From Paguma larvata (lineage: Eukaryota > Chordata > Mammalia > Carnivora > Viverridae): a DNA stretch of 64,000 bases. The stretch covers positions 70,260,500-70,324,499 of the forward strand of contig CM057827.1 in the NCBI GenBank assembly GCA_030068075.1, written 5' to 3'. The position numbers and the translations under genes were made by a program. The notes beneath the pieces were generated by a model. That model saw only the letters and a list, made by a program, of their open reading frames with translations, did not search any database and was not told where the DNA came from. Shown in pieces: positions 1 through 12,872 of this stretch. Every line of letters starts with the position of its first letter. Positions within the stretch are counted from its first letter, which is position 1.

Positions 1-111
1 CATGGTGTCTTCCAATCCACTTATTTTCTCTTTGACTTTTAATTTGCAACTGTTACTTCTTTTTTCTAATTCTGCTTTCAATATAGTAGTATAATGAAAT
101 GATTGAGCATG

Positions 112-325
112 ATGGAATCAGACAGCTGCCTCTGTTTTGAATCCTTGCTTCACCAAAAAAGCCCTGTGAGGACTTGGGCAAGTCATTTCACTACCATTTC
201 CTCATCTGTGTATGGTAATAACACTTTCCCTGCTCCATGGGCTTATTGTCCTAATCGAATGAGATTTGATAGCTTCGTATGTTTAAAGAGTCTCAATTTG
301 TGCCTGGCACTTGTGACTCCAGGCT
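112..325 (-). mobile_element. MIR SINE
   Basis: GGACTTGGGCAAGTCATTTC with TTTCCTCATCTGTG is the MIR core in reverse, ending in GTGCCTGGCAC. Confidence 0.65.
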
Positions 326-611
326 CATTAAAGTTTATTTCTGTTTCTAACTTTGCTGAATTGAAGTCAGAGAATGTCGTTGACTCTCTCTCTGGCAGAA
401 AATTTTATTGACGTTTTGTCTGGAGCTTGACATTGTAAAACATTCTGTGTGTATATTCCTGAATATTTGGTTTGCAGAGTGAAGAGCCACAAAGCAAGCC
501 AGGACCAGCTCTCCCTCTAAGGATTGAAAAAACTGGACAAATTATTTTTAATGTATTTTAAAGTATCAGAAAGTCATCAAAAGTTACTGGGCTCAAGTCC
601 TAGGGATCAGT

Positions 612-1235
612 AGGAGAGTGGGTAAATAAAACGTAAAATATATACATAAAATGGAAAATTATGCAGTGTTAAAATGGAGCAATTGGATCCATGTGTATCA
701 GCATGGATAATTCAAAAACATTAAGTGAAAAGTACAAGATGCCAAATATTATATATAGTCTGATACTGATTATGCAAAACACCACACATATTCAATACAT
801 ATTCTGTGAGTGCAAATATTTGAGCAAAATAATATTTTTTAAGTCTGGAAGGAAAAACTAAGTTCATGAGTGGTATCAACTCGGGTATGAGGGAGAAGGG
901 TTGGAGGGTAGGAGGGTGATCAGAGAGGCTTTAGTGTCTCTGGATAAGCTCAATGTGCTAAATATGTACGATGGAATATTATTATCCAGTCTAAAAAGAA
1001 AGGAGATTCTGACATGGGCTACAACATGGATGAAACTTAAGGACATGATGCTAAATGAAATAAGCCAGTCGCGAAAAGACAAATGCTGGATGATTCCACT
1101 TATATGAGGTACTTAGAGGAGTCAACTCATAGAGACAGAAAGTAGAATGGTGGTCATCAGAGCCAGAGTAGGGAGGTATGGGAGTTATTTAATGGGTATA
1201 TTGTTTGAGTTTTACAAGATGAAAGGAGTTCTGGA
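612..1235 (+). mobile_element. Two adjoining L1M 3' fragments
   Basis: Bases 612-915 match an L1M 3' UTR (AAAATTATGCAG; then GGTTGGAGGGTAGG). From about 945 a second L1 3' segment begins with GATGGAATATTATTATCCAG and AATGAAATAAGCCAG. The boundary between them is approximate. Confidence 0.6.
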
Positions 1236-1362
1236 GGGGCACCTGGGTAGCTCAGTGCATTAAGCATTATGATCGGATCCTCTGTCCTCTTCTCTCTCTA
1301 CCCCTCCCCTGCTCATGCACTGGCTCTCTCTCAAAAATAAAGAAACATTTTAAAAAATGTAA
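1236..1362 (+). mobile_element. Felid tRNA-Lys SINE, internally deleted
   Basis: The head CACCTGGGTAGCTCAGTGC is joined almost directly to the CT-rich segment; most of the middle is missing. Confidence 0.85.
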
Positions 1363-1515
1363 AAACCTAAGGAAAAAAGGGACTTTAGCCATGTCTATGT
1401 CTTAACTTTTAAAAAACTAAAAAAAAATTTATAAGACTAAAATGAAAATAGAATAAGACAAATAATTATGTTAACACGGAGTTAATCTGTGAAGTACTGT
1501 TAGAAGCCAAAAAGA

Positions 1516-1732
1516 GGGCGGCGCCTGGGTGGCTCAGTTGGTTGAGTGTCCGACTTTATCTCAGGTCATGATCTCACAGATCATGGGTTCAGGCTCTGCT
1601 TTGGGCTCTGTGCTGACAGCTCAGAGCCTGGAGCCTGCTTCGGATTCTGTGTCTCCCTCTCTCTCTCTGCCCCTCCCCTGCTTGTACTCTCTTTCTTTCT
1701 CTCAAAAATAAATAATAAAAACATTAAAAAAG
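1516..1732 (+). mobile_element. Felid tRNA-Lys SINE
   Basis: Full structure: tRNA head, GGAGCCTGCTTCGGATTCTG, CT-rich run, AAAAATAAATAAT tail. Confidence 0.93.
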
Positions 1733-1907
1733 AAGCAGCAGCAGCAAAGCAGGGTGACAAACTGAGCCCTGGGTGGGGGTGGAAGGGTGGGGGAGGGTCA
1801 AGGGTGGTGAGTCAGGCTCCCTATGGCCACTGTCTACCACTAGGATACCTCCAGGGCCACAGGAAGATCTATCAGGTGCTGAAGTCTGATTGTTAACAAC
1901 AGCTCCT

Positions 1908-2100
1908 GGGGCACCTGGGTGTCCCAGTCGGTTAAGTGTCAGACTCCTGATTTCAGCACAGGTCCTGATCTCACGGTTGTGAGATGGAGCCCCGTGTTGA
2001 GCTCTGCACTGACAGCGCGGAGCCTGCTTGGGATTCTCTCTCTCCCCAACTCTCTCTGCCCCTTCTCCGTTCACTCTCTCTCAAAAATAAATAAATATGC
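1908..2100 (+). mobile_element. Felid tRNA-Lys SINE
   Basis: Variant subtype with CTGATTTCAGC and GGAGCCTGCTTGGGATTC in the body. Confidence 0.92.
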
Positions 2101-2149
2101 ACTTTAACAAAAGCGCTACGTTTGTGAGGGCTTATTATGGGCCTTCTTT

Positions 2150-2355
2150 TGTGTGCATCCAGGGCTTGAGGTGTGTTATCTCAATTAATTCTCATGGCAG
2201 CCTTTTGAGTTCCATACTACTGTTATTCTCATTTGACAGATAAAAAATCTAAAGCCCGGTGAGGGTAAATGATTGGCCCAAGTGACAAAGCAAGTGAGCA
2301 AGGAGCTGTGATTTGCATCCAGGCAGGTCTGACCTCAGAGCTCAGACCCTTAACG
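2150..2355 (+). mobile_element. MIR SINE
   Basis: Reads TTATCTCAATTAATTCTCATG, then TTTGACAGATAAAAAATC and CAGAGCTCAGACCC in MIR order. Confidence 0.65.
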
Positions 2356-3388
2356 AGGCCACTGCGAAGTGTGTTTTCTAGTAAGCAACAATAAAGTGTC
2401 CACACACGTATCACGGTGGTGAGGTGTAATCCAAAGCAGTAGCTATGTGAAGAGCATGTGGAGTATTTTGTTCATTAACGGAACTGTGTACTTACAACCA
2501 GAAAGATAAAGCTTGCAGATGACTGTCCTCTGAGATTTCAACCAGTGAATAGAAATCTTTAATGGATGAGAGGAACTATCTAAAGAATTCACCTTTAAGG
2601 AACAGATCAAAGTCAGAAGAGACAAGTCGATGCCAAACTTCAATCAAGATGTCTAGGGCAAAGTCACATGAAGGCATAATTGATGAGAGCGATTTGGATT
2701 TTAAAATGTTTGTATTCTTTGATGTGGTGATTCTACTTTTTGAAATCTGTACTAGGGGCATAATCCCACATAACTAAAGAGTTTTAGCCATAAATATATT
2801 CACCAGAAAATGAATTTTAATGGTAAAAAAGAAAATCAATCTAAATATCCAATACTAGTGAAGTGGTTAGTGAAAAGGAATCCCATACAGTGGAAATTGT
2901 GAGCACCACACACACATACACACACACGCACACGAAGAATTTGTTATTGTTTAACAATTTTATATGCACAAAGACAAATTGCATGAGGAAATCCAGTCAA
3001 TGTGCTATACAGAGACAGGGTTACCTTCCTGCTACAAATACAAAGAGATACCGAATAGTGTATAATATTAAAAATATTAGTTGAGGAGTAAAAGGAAGGA
3101 AATTAATAAAAGGAAATTTTATTATAAAATAATAGGAAATTCTCAAGTCCCAGAAAGAAATAAGGAACCCAAAGGCAGTGTGGTAAGAAAGATGAAGAAA
3201 CTAGGGCAGTCAATGGAGTATAGACCTGGAGCTAGACCCTTAGGGTCTACGGCCTGGGGTTTTAATATTCACATGGGGATGGAGATGAAGTCTCAGGTCC
3301 ATGAAAGGCAGGGGCCTTGTCTTGGCTGGATTGATTCCCTCTACAACAGAGGCTGAAGCAAGGATGAAAGGGCTGGAGCCTTACTTGT
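2356..3388. other. No gene recognised
   Basis: AT-rich sequence with a short CA run near 2908-2936 and a possible decayed L1M near 2780-2880; no coding signal. Confidence 0.6.
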
Positions 3389-4022
3389 TATTACTCAAGG
3401 TTCTCCAGAGAACTACAAGTAGGATGTATATTTATATAGGAAGTGATTTATTGTAAAGAATTGGCTCATGCCGGGTACCTGAGCGGGTCAATGAGTTTGG
3501 TGTCCCACTCTTGATTTCAGCTAAGGTTGTGACTCCAAGGGTGTGAGACTGAGCTCTGCGTTGGGCTCCATGTTGAGCAGGGAGCCTGCTCGAGATTCCC
3601 TTTCTCTCACCCTCTGTCCCTGTCCCCTGCTCACACTCTCTGTCTCTAAAACAAACAAACAAACAAATAAATAAAAAGAATTGGCTCATGGGATTATGGG
3701 GCTAACAAGTCCAAAATCTGCAGGGTGGGCTAGCAGGCTGGAGGCCAGGGAAGTCTTGATGTTACATTTGACATTCACAGGCTGTCTGCCGTAGAATTTT
3801 CTCTTGCTTAGAGGCGGTCATCCTTTTGTCCTCATCAGGGCTTCAGTTGTTTGGACGAGACCCACCCACATATGGGGGACAATGTACTTTACCCAAAGCC
3901 CACCTACTCAAATGTTCATCTCATCTAAAAATTGCCCTCATGGAAACGTTCAGAAAAATGTTTGACCACATATCTGGGCACCATGGCCTGGACAAATTGA
4001 CACATAAAATTAACCATTCCAC
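3389..4022 (-). mobile_element. ERVL-type solo LTR (MLT2-like), host of a SINE
   Basis: Reverse complement starts TGGAATGGTTAATTTTATG, passes GTGGGTGGGTCTCGTCC and ends CTCTGGAGAACCTTGAG, the layout of MLT2 LTRs. A SINE sits at 3471-3674. Confidence 0.6.
3471..3674 (+). mobile_element. Felid tRNA-Lys SINE with perfect duplication
   Basis: Flanked by a 16-base direct repeat AAAGAATTGGCTCATG (3455-3470 and 3675-3690). It sits inside the MLT2-like LTR. Confidence 0.92.
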
Positions 4023-5273
4023 TCAGGAAGTACAAGGAAGGCAGCAAAGATGAGGAAAGGGGAAGTGAAGCAAAAAAGACATGAGGAAGTGTGAAATGGT
4101 ACGTTGTCATTCTGGCTGACACTTCATGAGAAGCCTCCAAGATCACAGCAGGTTACTCAGCAAGCGTGTCTGGTTGGCAGATGGTTCTGCTCCAAACAGG
4201 CTGTAGAGAGAAATGGCACTTTGGAGTCGGCCACGGGAGGGGGGAGGACGGGGAATTTATCTGCCAATCTCCCATCTCCTGTTTTCCATTTGTAGAGACT
4301 CAATCCACAGGAAGTTAACTTCCCAGCACTTCCAGGGTTTGTCCGGTGGCCTTTTCTGTAGTGAGAATCAATGTGGCATTTCACCAAAGTCTAGAAGTTG
4401 TGGAAAGAGCCAGAAATTCTGGGTTCATGGCTGTTTGGCCTAGCTGCATGGTGGAGGTCAAGGTGAAGGACCTAGTATTCCCAGAGAGAGTGATGATGAA
4501 CTTCTGGTAGTGTCAACCGAGTGGTAAAGGCTATTAGTGCTGAGGAAATCTAAGGACGAACATAGATTTGCATCAGATATAACCCACCCCTCCTACCACT
4601 CCAACCTACTCATTCTCCATTGTTTTGACTCCGGTACTATATTGTAGAGATTTCATTTTTTTTGTTGAGTATAAGATGCCCTATTCCTTGCCCTAGAGGG
4701 AGGTCTTGAGTCTGAATCAGTCACAGAGTCCCTCAAGGTGGTGCCCAGTTGCAAACTCCTGAAAGAATTCAAAAACAAGAGTCCTTGCTATTAGAAGGTG
4801 GTCCCCGATCGTACCTGATATTCATCATCTCTCTCCCCCATGCCCATTCTAAATTTCCCTCATCCCCTGACAGCATTTAGGTTGGCCCAAGTTGATTGAG
4901 ACCTTTGGGCTCTTTATTTTCCCTGCCTTTGGTGGGTCATGGCTGCTGCAATTCCCATGATTATTACAGGACATAGAAGTACTAAGCGACACCCAAATAA
5001 ATGCCCTGAGTTCCAGAAATTGTCTTTACTATCTCCTTGTGTAGCAGCAACCCTAGTTCCTCATGCTAATCAGGATTGCTTACCCAACCAGTGCAATAAG
5101 TCTTTCCTTTGCTTCCCCGTCTACTGTGGCCAGGTGGAAAACTGGCCAGATGACATCTACCACTCCTAATTTGGGGGACCTAGTTCTGTACCAAAGGTCG
5201 CATTCTAGTCACATGACCTCATACAGCTACGTCCTCTGGGTTCTAGTAACTGTTTCATGCCTGCCCCTTTATT
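4023..5273. other. No gene recognised
   Basis: Unassigned; the part from about 4930 may be an old repeat that continues after the MLT1 LTR at 5782. Open frames are short and unrelated to known proteins. Confidence 0.55.
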
Positions 5274-5781
5274 GTAGGCAGAATAGTGGCTCCTAAGGAT
5301 GTCCCCATCCAAATTCCCAGAACCCGTGAATGTGTTAGGTTGTATGGCAAGGGGAGTATTAACTTTGCAGATGGAATTAAGGTTGCCAATCACCTGACTT
5401 TCAAATAAGGAGATTATCCTGAATTATCCAGTTTGGCCCAATGTAATCACAGGGATCCTTTAAATGTGGAGGAAGTACTCAGAAGAGTCAGAAGTGGAGA
5501 AATGGCATCATTAGAAACACTTGGCCAGCCATTGCTGGTTTCGAAGGTGGAAGGGGGCTACGAACCAAAGAATACAGATAGCTTCTAGAAGCAGCTACTA
5601 CAAAAGACAAGGAAACTATTCTTCCCTAGAGTCTCCAGAAAGAAACATTGCACTTGAGTTTGGTCCAGTGAGACCCATTTCAGACTTCTGAACCTCTAGA
5701 ACCGTAAGAGAATAAATTTGTGCTGTTTCCAGCTACTAGATTTGTGGTAATTTGTTACAGCACTGATAGGAAATCAATACA
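5274..5781 (+). mobile_element. MLT1-type (MaLR) LTR
   Basis: Begins TGTAGGCAGAATAGTGGC and ends with the MLT1 tail GAGAATAAATTTGTGCTG...ACTGATAGG...AATACA. Confidence 0.65.
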
Positions 5782-6494
5782 CCCCTTCGGACTTACGGGA
5801 GACAATGGTTTCCACCATCACAGGCCCCAGGGCACTGAACCATCCTACTTGGTTTCTTAAACTCCCCCATACCTTTGAGGGGAGTTTAATAAGAGGACTA
5901 TTTACAATTACCCAGTTTGAGTTGTTACCTGTTTCCTGCTGAGGCTCTCAACTGATACAGAGCCCAAAGCATCATTGCAGGACGTAAGTGTCCTCAGCCA
6001 CAGGGAGAGAGAATAGACTTGTCTAAAGAATTCAAGAGGCAGATAATTAAAGTTCTTGCCAAAGTGTCCTAAAGCACCAGTGAAGAGTACTGCCCTAGGT
6101 GGCCAATGAAACTAAGTGCAGACTCATCACCTCTCTCCTCCAACTCTCCCCATCTCCCTTCCTGTTGTACCAAGAACAGAATCTGGACTAGAAACTGGGA
6201 ACTCCGGTTTATAATCTGATCTTTGCCATTGAGTGTCTTTGGGCAGAGCAGCTAATTTCTCTGGGTCGTGATTGCTTCGTGTGTTGAAGAGCACTACCCT
6301 GTCAGCAAGTTGTTCTGTCTCTGACACTATTAATCTATTAATCTACCCTGAACATTCAAGCCTTCCCACATGTGATCCACAGGACTTCAGGTTTCCTTGC
6401 CAAGGTCCTCTGGATGGCATTCAACTCAAACTCCCATGAAGAGCTCAGGAACCCTTACCCTTACGCAGCTGGCTCCTGCCTCCCTCTCTGATCT
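5782..6494. other. No gene recognised
   Basis: Contains TTTCCTGCTGAGGCTCTCAACTGATACAG near 5930-5960, an LTR-like ending, followed by unassigned sequence. Confidence 0.5.
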
Positions 6495-6735
6495 AACCTA
6501 ACCTCCCACCACACGCCACACACCTCGCTCCCCACACCCCAGTCTCAGGGGCCTTCTTTCAATTCCCAAATCCCACCAAACCCTTGGCTTTGCTCTTCCT
6601 TCTGTCTGGAACACTCTTCTCGCCGGGGCTGGCTCTTTCTCCTCATTTAGATCTCAGTTCCCACATCACCTCCTCAGAGACCTTTCCTTAACCATGCCAT
6701 GTCATGTTGTCCCCACCTCCTGATATTTCTATGAC
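6495..6735 (+). mobile_element. L2 fragment
   Basis: CTTCTGTCTGGAACACTCTTC and CATCACCTCCTCAGAGACC match the L2 3' portion. Confidence 0.65.
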
Positions 6736-7216
6736 ATTGCCCGGTTAAGGAATAATGGCTGAGGGTTTCCAGAATTAAAGGGATACACCAAACATCAAGC
6801 AACATAATTAAAGACAATCCTCACCCCAGCTGGATACATCAGAGTTTTATCACAGAACATCAAAGAAAAAGAACAACTTGAAAGAGCTTCAGAAGTATTA
6901 CTTTAGCAGAAAAAAAAAAATGAGCCAGAAAGGAAGAATTGGCTATGAGAAGCAGTAGTAGGCCAAGGGTGATAAAACATGTTGGCAAATCGAATCCTTG
7001 ATTGATAATAAATCATAACTAGTGAGAGGTTAAAAGCATAGAGGTATTAAAACACTAGAGAACTACAATATGGAAGTTAGAAAGAAAAAATTGCAGAGGG
7101 AAAATAAGGTATTTATTCTATGTCTTTAGTGGAGGAGAAGGACGACTCCTTTAACGAACTTTTGACTTATATAGAAATATAGAGTTAGGTATGGATATTA
7201 AAAAAAAAAATGTTTC
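6736..7216. other. No gene recognised
   Basis: A-rich sequence, probably an unassigned repeat; no open frame of interest. Confidence 0.5.
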
Positions 7217-7438
7217 AGGGCACCTGGGCGGCTGAGTTGGTTAAAATGTCCAACTTTGGCTCAGGTCGTGATCTCACAGCTCATGAGTTCAAGCCCCACG
7301 TCGGGCTCTGTGCTGACAGCTCAGAGCCTGGAGCCTGCTTTGGATTCTGTGTCTCCCTCTCTCTCTGCCCTTCCCCTGCTCGTACTCTGTCTCTATGTCT
7401 CTCAAAAATAAATAAACGTTTAAAAAAAATATAATAAA
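7217..7438 (+). mobile_element. Felid tRNA-Lys SINE (first of a tandem pair)
   Basis: Complete element; its A-rich tail is the landing site of the next SINE at 7454. Confidence 0.93.
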
Positions 7439-7453
7439 AAAATAAAAACATTT

Positions 7454-7689
7454 GGGGCGCCTGGGTGGCTCAGTTGGTTGGGCGGCCGACTTCAGCTCAG
7501 GTCATGATCTCGCAGTCTGTGAGTTCGAGCCCCGCGTTGGGCTCTGTGCTGGTGACTTGGAGCCTGGAGCCTGCTTCCGATTCTGTGCCTCCTTCTCTCT
7601 CTGCCCTTCCCCTGTTCATGCTGTGCCTCTATGTCTCTCAAAAATAAATAAAACATTTAAAAAATAAATAAATAAAAACATTAAAAAAA
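7454..7689 (+). mobile_element. Felid tRNA-Lys SINE (second of a tandem pair)
   Basis: Complete, same orientation, inserted in the tail of its neighbour; long compound A-rich tail. Confidence 0.93.
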
Positions 7690-9457
7690 AAGTTTCACCT
7701 AGTCCCAAAAGTAGATGCGGAAATACCATTTAGTACTTATAACCAATGAAAGACCCAAGGAAATTTCATTAATCCAACAAAAGGCAAGATAGGAGAAAAG
7801 AAACAGGGAAGAAAACCTTGGTAAAGGAGAAATATGCCCAAATATGTACAACAGGAATTGCAAAAAAAAAAAAAAAAAAGTGCAAACTAACCTCATTTTT
7901 TAAAAAATGGAGTGTCTCAGGTTGACTTTTTAAAATCCAAATAAATACTGTTTGAAAAGACACACCGCATTTATTCTTTTGACTTCACCATGACCTCTAT
8001 GGGAATGGCGCCTGTGGAAACTACACCTTGGCCAGCGCCTGCAGCAACAGGTTAATGGCAGTAAGCCCACTGCTAGTGGAGGTCAGGACAGGAAATGAGA
8101 ATGACCCACAAAGTGGGTGCATCAGCTCAGATCGCGCTTTCTCTTCTGACCAGAGAGCGTAGTAGCTTGAAAGGTTTTGCTGAGAAGGGACAATTGATAA
8201 CGGTCTGTAAAGAAAATGAAAAGCACCGGGGAGAAAATCATGTGAGCGTTGTCTGGATGTGAACCTTCTCTCGAGTTGTGAGAACAACTTAGCAAGTTAT
8301 TTATCTTCTGCAGGCCTGTTTCTTCACCCATAGAATAAAAAGAGCAATGCCATCTCTCTGAGTCTGGGGGCCGGCTAAACTAGATTCCGGAGTCCGGACA
8401 TGGCGGACTAACTAAGACCTGCCACCACACAGCCCTGCCCCTCTCCACAGGAAATACCATCTCAGCCCATGGCCTCCTTCTCAGTTCTCATTTTTACCCC
8501 CAAGGAAACTAATTTGCACAAACCAAGTTTGTAAGAAACTGATATGCAAGCCCAAACATAATTTCTTTGTTTTAAGTTAGTGTAAGTGCCAAGTAGACAG
8601 TTTCTCTCTAGACTTGAAAAGAAATTTTCCCTGGGGTGCCTGGCTGCCTCAGTCAATAGAGTGTGTGACTCTTGATCTCAGGGATGTGAGTTCAAGCCCC
8701 ACGTTGGGGCATAGAGATTACTTAAGAATAAAATCTTTAAAACAAAATGAAACAAAAAAAAGGAAGTTTCCTTTCTCTTACCCCGTTTGTCTCCTGATGT
8801 CGCAGGACCACTGAATTCATAGATTCCTTGAAGGTTCTCTGTGGGGAGTATCATGTGTCCTCTGTGCCTTTGCTTTTGGTGACTTCTCTTCTCTAACACT
8901 GAAGCCTTCCTGTGTTAGGATTCACTTCGTGACAGGGCAATAGACACCTGTCTATTCTGCCCCAACTAGAAAGCCGCTCCCCTCCTTTCCCTGTCCTCAT
9001 TTCTCACCCTGATCACCGCAGATAGGGCTCCTTATCCGGGTGCTTCAGGGTTGGGAGGGAGCAGTTAGGAGTACCCTGATTCAAGCCTAATCTCTGCTAG
9101 GGTTCAGTCATGTTTGCATGCTGGGCCCCCCAGGGCCTTCTTTTATAGGAGACTCGACGGCAAGGACACGAGAGAGCACTGGGCACTATGACAGGAGATT
9201 GGAAGCACAGAACAGGATCTGTCTGGAAAATGTATCCTCTGGCCCAGACTCACCACAAAGAGAGTGACGGTGCCGTTATCACTATGATCTCTGGGAGACA
9301 CAGACTTTACTTGGTATTGGTATACAGTGACCAAGTGCCTCACTCAAAACCTTGGAGGGATTTCCCCCACCATGGAATATGATTCCGTGGGGAATGGGTC
9401 CGTGTGTCACAGTTTACACTGACAGCTCTGAGGACACGCAGGGTGATGTCAGTAGGT
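7690..9457. other. No gene recognised
   Basis: Apart from the short SINE at 8634 and an A run near 7861-7879 I see only unassigned sequence. Confidence 0.55.
8634..8762 (+). mobile_element. Older, short carnivore SINE subtype
   Basis: The tRNA head is followed directly by CATAGAGATTACTTAAGAATAAAATC without the long CT-rich body. Confidence 0.85.
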
Positions 9458-9960
9458 AAGGTGGCCAGCCTCCAAGATGGCGCCAATGGTCCCTGCCACC
9501 TGGTATTCACATCCTCGTCTCCTCCCACGTGCACCATGGTTGATCCTTATGACCAACAGCATATGGCAGGAGCATGGCATGTCACCTCTGAAGCTAGGTC
9601 ATAAGAGATCTCATGATTTCCCCCTTGTTCCCTCAGATCACCTGCTCAGGGGAAAGCTGGCCGCCATAGTTTGAACCGTCCTATGTAGAAGACTACTTGG
9701 TGAGAAATGGAGGTCTCCAGATAAGCTGAGAGAAACTGAGGCTCAGCCATGTAAGTGAGCCCTCCTAGAAGTGGATCCCCCAGCCCCAGTCAAGCCTTCA
9801 GATGACTGCCGTCCTGGCCAACATCTTGATTACAACCTGATGGGAGAGATCCTGAACCAGAAACACCCGAATAAACTGGTCCTGGATTCCTGACTCGGGA
9901 GCTGTTTGAGATAATAAATGTTTGTTGTTTTAAGCCACTGTAGCAATAGATAATAAAATA
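9458..9960 (+). mobile_element. MLT1-type (MaLR) LTR
   Basis: CCAGTCAAGCCTTCAGATGAC and ATAATAAATGTTTGTTGTTT followed by TTAAGCCACTG are characteristic of MLT1 3' ends. Confidence 0.75.
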
Positions 9961-10987
9961 ACATTCTTTAGCACAATTACAAACAAATGGACTTTAATGT
10001 CATAAACGCTACTATGTAAATATGGACAAATCTCTAAACGCATGTGATGGAAAGTAAAAGTTTGATAATACTAAGATATATTCAATATCATGGGGGGGAC
10101 ATTGTGGTGGGGGAAGTTATCTTATCCAAGAGATATATTGGGAGGGTTTATATGATTTCTTTGGGGAACGCAGGTACTTTCTCACTCCCCCATCTCCAGG
10201 GAGAGGACAGGAAGCTACTTTCCAACATAAACCACAAATACTGAGAGGGGGTTTCCAGGGCACCCTGAAAGCTAGGTGTGTGTTCTCTGCAGTTGAAGGT
10301 GGGGACGGTCCTTGACACCTGCCTAACTCGGGCATGAGGGAGCTGAAGCTGCGGCATGTGGGACAGGACAGGGAGCCACCAGATTCAGGATTCGTTGGAG
10401 AACTGAGGGCTTTCCATGGAACAAGTGTTCGCCACTCAGCAGAGGGAAACCCAGGCTGGAGCCATTTTACATTCTCCTCCAAGAAGACCACATGGAGCGT
10501 GAATGGCCTCTGTTTGCTGGTGTGTTGTGGACCCCCAGAACAGGGCTGGGACAATGTGGGCATAGCAGGCAGAGGAACGGAAGCCAGAGGAAGAGGGGTA
10601 AGAAGCCAAGGGGAAGGACAAGAAGTCTTACCTGGATAAAGGGTGAAATGCTGATTGTTATCTGGGTTGGACATTTCGTTAAGTTTCTTTATTATGGGGG
10701 TTTCGGAGCCTGTGGGAAGGTGTCTATCTTTAGATTTAATGAGAGTAAATATTTGTGTATCTGCTCCATCTTTTTTTTTTTTTCAAAGTTTTTGGGGGTA
10801 AATTACAGACCTCTGGCATTGCACATTTCTGGGGATGCCACACCATCTTTTTAGAGAACAGGAATATTTTCTCGTATGTTCCAGCAACACCATCACCCAT
10901 AGTGGGATGAACGGTGATTGTTTTTGGAGTCCCCTGATGCCTGAGACATATATGGTTTCCTCAACCGTCTCCAAGATGTCTTTTTTT
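9961..10987. other. No gene recognised
   Basis: A 185-codon minus-strand frame (10117-10674) has no splice context or family resemblance and is judged chance. Confidence 0.55.
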
Positions 10988-11000
10988 AAAAATACAGTTG

Positions 11001-11237
11001 ATAGGGGGCGCCTGGATGGCTCAATTAGTTAAGCATCCGACTTCGGCTCAGGTCATGATCTCACAGTTCATGAGTTCAATCCCCGAGTTGGGCTCTGTGC
11101 CGACAGCTCAGACCCTGGAGCCTGCTTCAGATTCTGTCTCTGTCGCCCTCTGCCCCTCCCCCGCTGATGCACTGTCTGTCTCCCTCTCTCTCTCTCAAAT
11201 ATGAATAAACATTAAAAAATTGTTTTTAAATAAAAAT
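11001..11237 (+). mobile_element. Felid tRNA-Lys SINE with duplication
   Basis: Flanking repeat AAAAATACAGTTG at 10988-11000 and 11238-11250. Confidence 0.93.
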
Positions 11238-11589
11238 AAAAATACAGTTGCTGTGTTCATGCTGAGGAAGATAAACTGGAAGCTTTTAGCTTTTAAACCG
11301 AGGTGGTTATTTGTAACTTCAATTGACACAGGATTGTTCCCAAAGAGTGAGCAGCACTCCATTCAGGAATGGAGAAATTTTATCCCTGCTGAATCATTCC
11401 GAACGAAATGACAGAAACAAGGGGGAAATGGGGATTTTCATCATTCCTCCCCCCAAAAAGAAGAATTTCTCCTTTGTGAAGGTGACAGCCACCGCTGAAG
11501 AGACGCTCTAATAAGTTTATCCATGTCTCCGTAACCCAGATGTGGAAATGCCTCACAGAATGTCATCCGTTGCTGATGCACGTGTAAAT

Positions 11590-11960
11590 TTCTACCAAGT
11601 CAATGCAGGGCATGTGGAAGTGTCTATCAAAATTTTAAAAGCATATACTCTTTGATCCAGCCATGTCCGCCCCAGAAATTTATTCTGTACGTATCCTTGC
11701 CATGTGAAATGACTAAGTAAAAGGATATGCCTCGCAGCATTGTTTGTAATAGCTGAAGATTGGAAACAATCATAAAAGTCCATCAGTGAGGGATTAGTTT
11801 TCTATATCTATGAACATAGATGTGCAGTTCGTATTATTATATATCATATACATGTAATGTTACATATACCGTATGTGTGATCGAGTATTCCACAGCGGGA
11901 ATACTACAGAATGCTCTAGGCCAGCAGAAGAATGAGGCTGTAGGCACAACAGTGAAATGT
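11590..11960 (+). mobile_element. L1M fragment (ORF2 end)
   Basis: Includes the old-L1 signatures GCAGCATTGTTTGTAATAGC and GATTGGAAACAATCATAAAAG. The 3' UTR at 12730-12872 may belong to the same copy. Confidence 0.6.
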
Positions 11961-12424
11961 GTAACACAGTGCTGAGCGCACGTGTGGGTATCATGCCACC
12001 CCTTGCCCTCCTCACTCACCCCCTCTCTCCTGCCTGAGAGTGCCCTCGGTAAACCACATCAACAGATCCGTCTTGCTCTCGGCTCACCTTGGGTTCGGCC
12101 CTTGCAGTATAGCAGCAGGAGGGCAGAGGGAGGGAGGAGAGGAGGACGGGGTACATGCCCCTGGCCTCCTCCCTGTGACGCCCCGCTGGCCGTGCTGCTC
12201 ACAGGAGTCACTGTGCCATCTCCCTCCACTGGCGCTGGCCCCGGGCGTTGCACTGTCTCTTGTGCCTTTCCTGTGCCCGGCCCACGCTTCTGTAAACAGT
12301 CCATTCGTTACACTTGACTCGAATGACTCACTTTATGTGAGCCATCTGTTTTCTGTCAGGACTCTGACTGATACGGTATATTAGCCCTGAGGTAAAAGAA
12401 TATATATAATAGTAATAATAATAA

Positions 12425-12641
12425 GGGGCGCCTGGGTGGCTCAGTCAGTTAAGCGTCTGACTTCGGCTCAGGTCATGATCTCGCAGTTTGTGGGTTTGAG
12501 CCCCATATCGGGCTTTGTGCTGGCAGCTCGGAGCCTGGAGCCTGCTTCGGATTCTGCGTCTCCCTCTCTCTCTCTGCCCCTTCCCCGCTCACGCTCTGTC
12601 TCTCAAAAATGAATAAACATTAAAAAAAATTTTTTTTAGAT
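12425..12641 (+). mobile_element. Felid tRNA-Lys SINE
   Basis: Complete element close to consensus, inserted in an AATAAT-rich stretch. Confidence 0.93.
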
Positions 12642-12729
12642 AATACTAATAAAAGCATGTGTGTGTGTTGAGGAGGGGGACACATGCACTTACGCGTGCT
12701 TAGCGTCTCTAGAAAACTGCACAAGTAGC

Positions 12730-12872
12730 TGCTCACAGTGGTTGCTTCTAGGAAAGAAAAGGGTGGCTGGGGGCGGAGAGCCGCAGGAGGGAATATTTAG
12801 CTTTACTGTAAACCTTTTTGTTCCTTTTGAATTATGTACTCTATGCATGCATTACTTATTCAAAAATCATTT
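12730..12872 (+). mobile_element. L1M 3' UTR fragment
   Basis: CAGTGGTTGCTTCTAGG through TTTTGAATTATGTAC and TTATTCAAAAATCA matches the terminal block of L1ME-type elements. It probably continues the copy at 11590-11960, interrupted by other sequence and a SINE. Confidence 0.55.

Noticed and set aside
1529..1711. Many 60-75 codon frames starting MAQLV or MAQSV, here and at about 15 other places
   Set aside because: All are translations of the felid SINE head and body, not genes.
5930..5960. Possible extra LTR ends (ACTGATACAG motif here, near 12365 and 59550)
   Set aside because: The motif recurs in old LTR-like repeats, but I could not define boundaries or a family with confidence.
10117..10674. 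185-codon minus-strand frame
   Set aside because: No motif or family; composition is as expected from the local base content.
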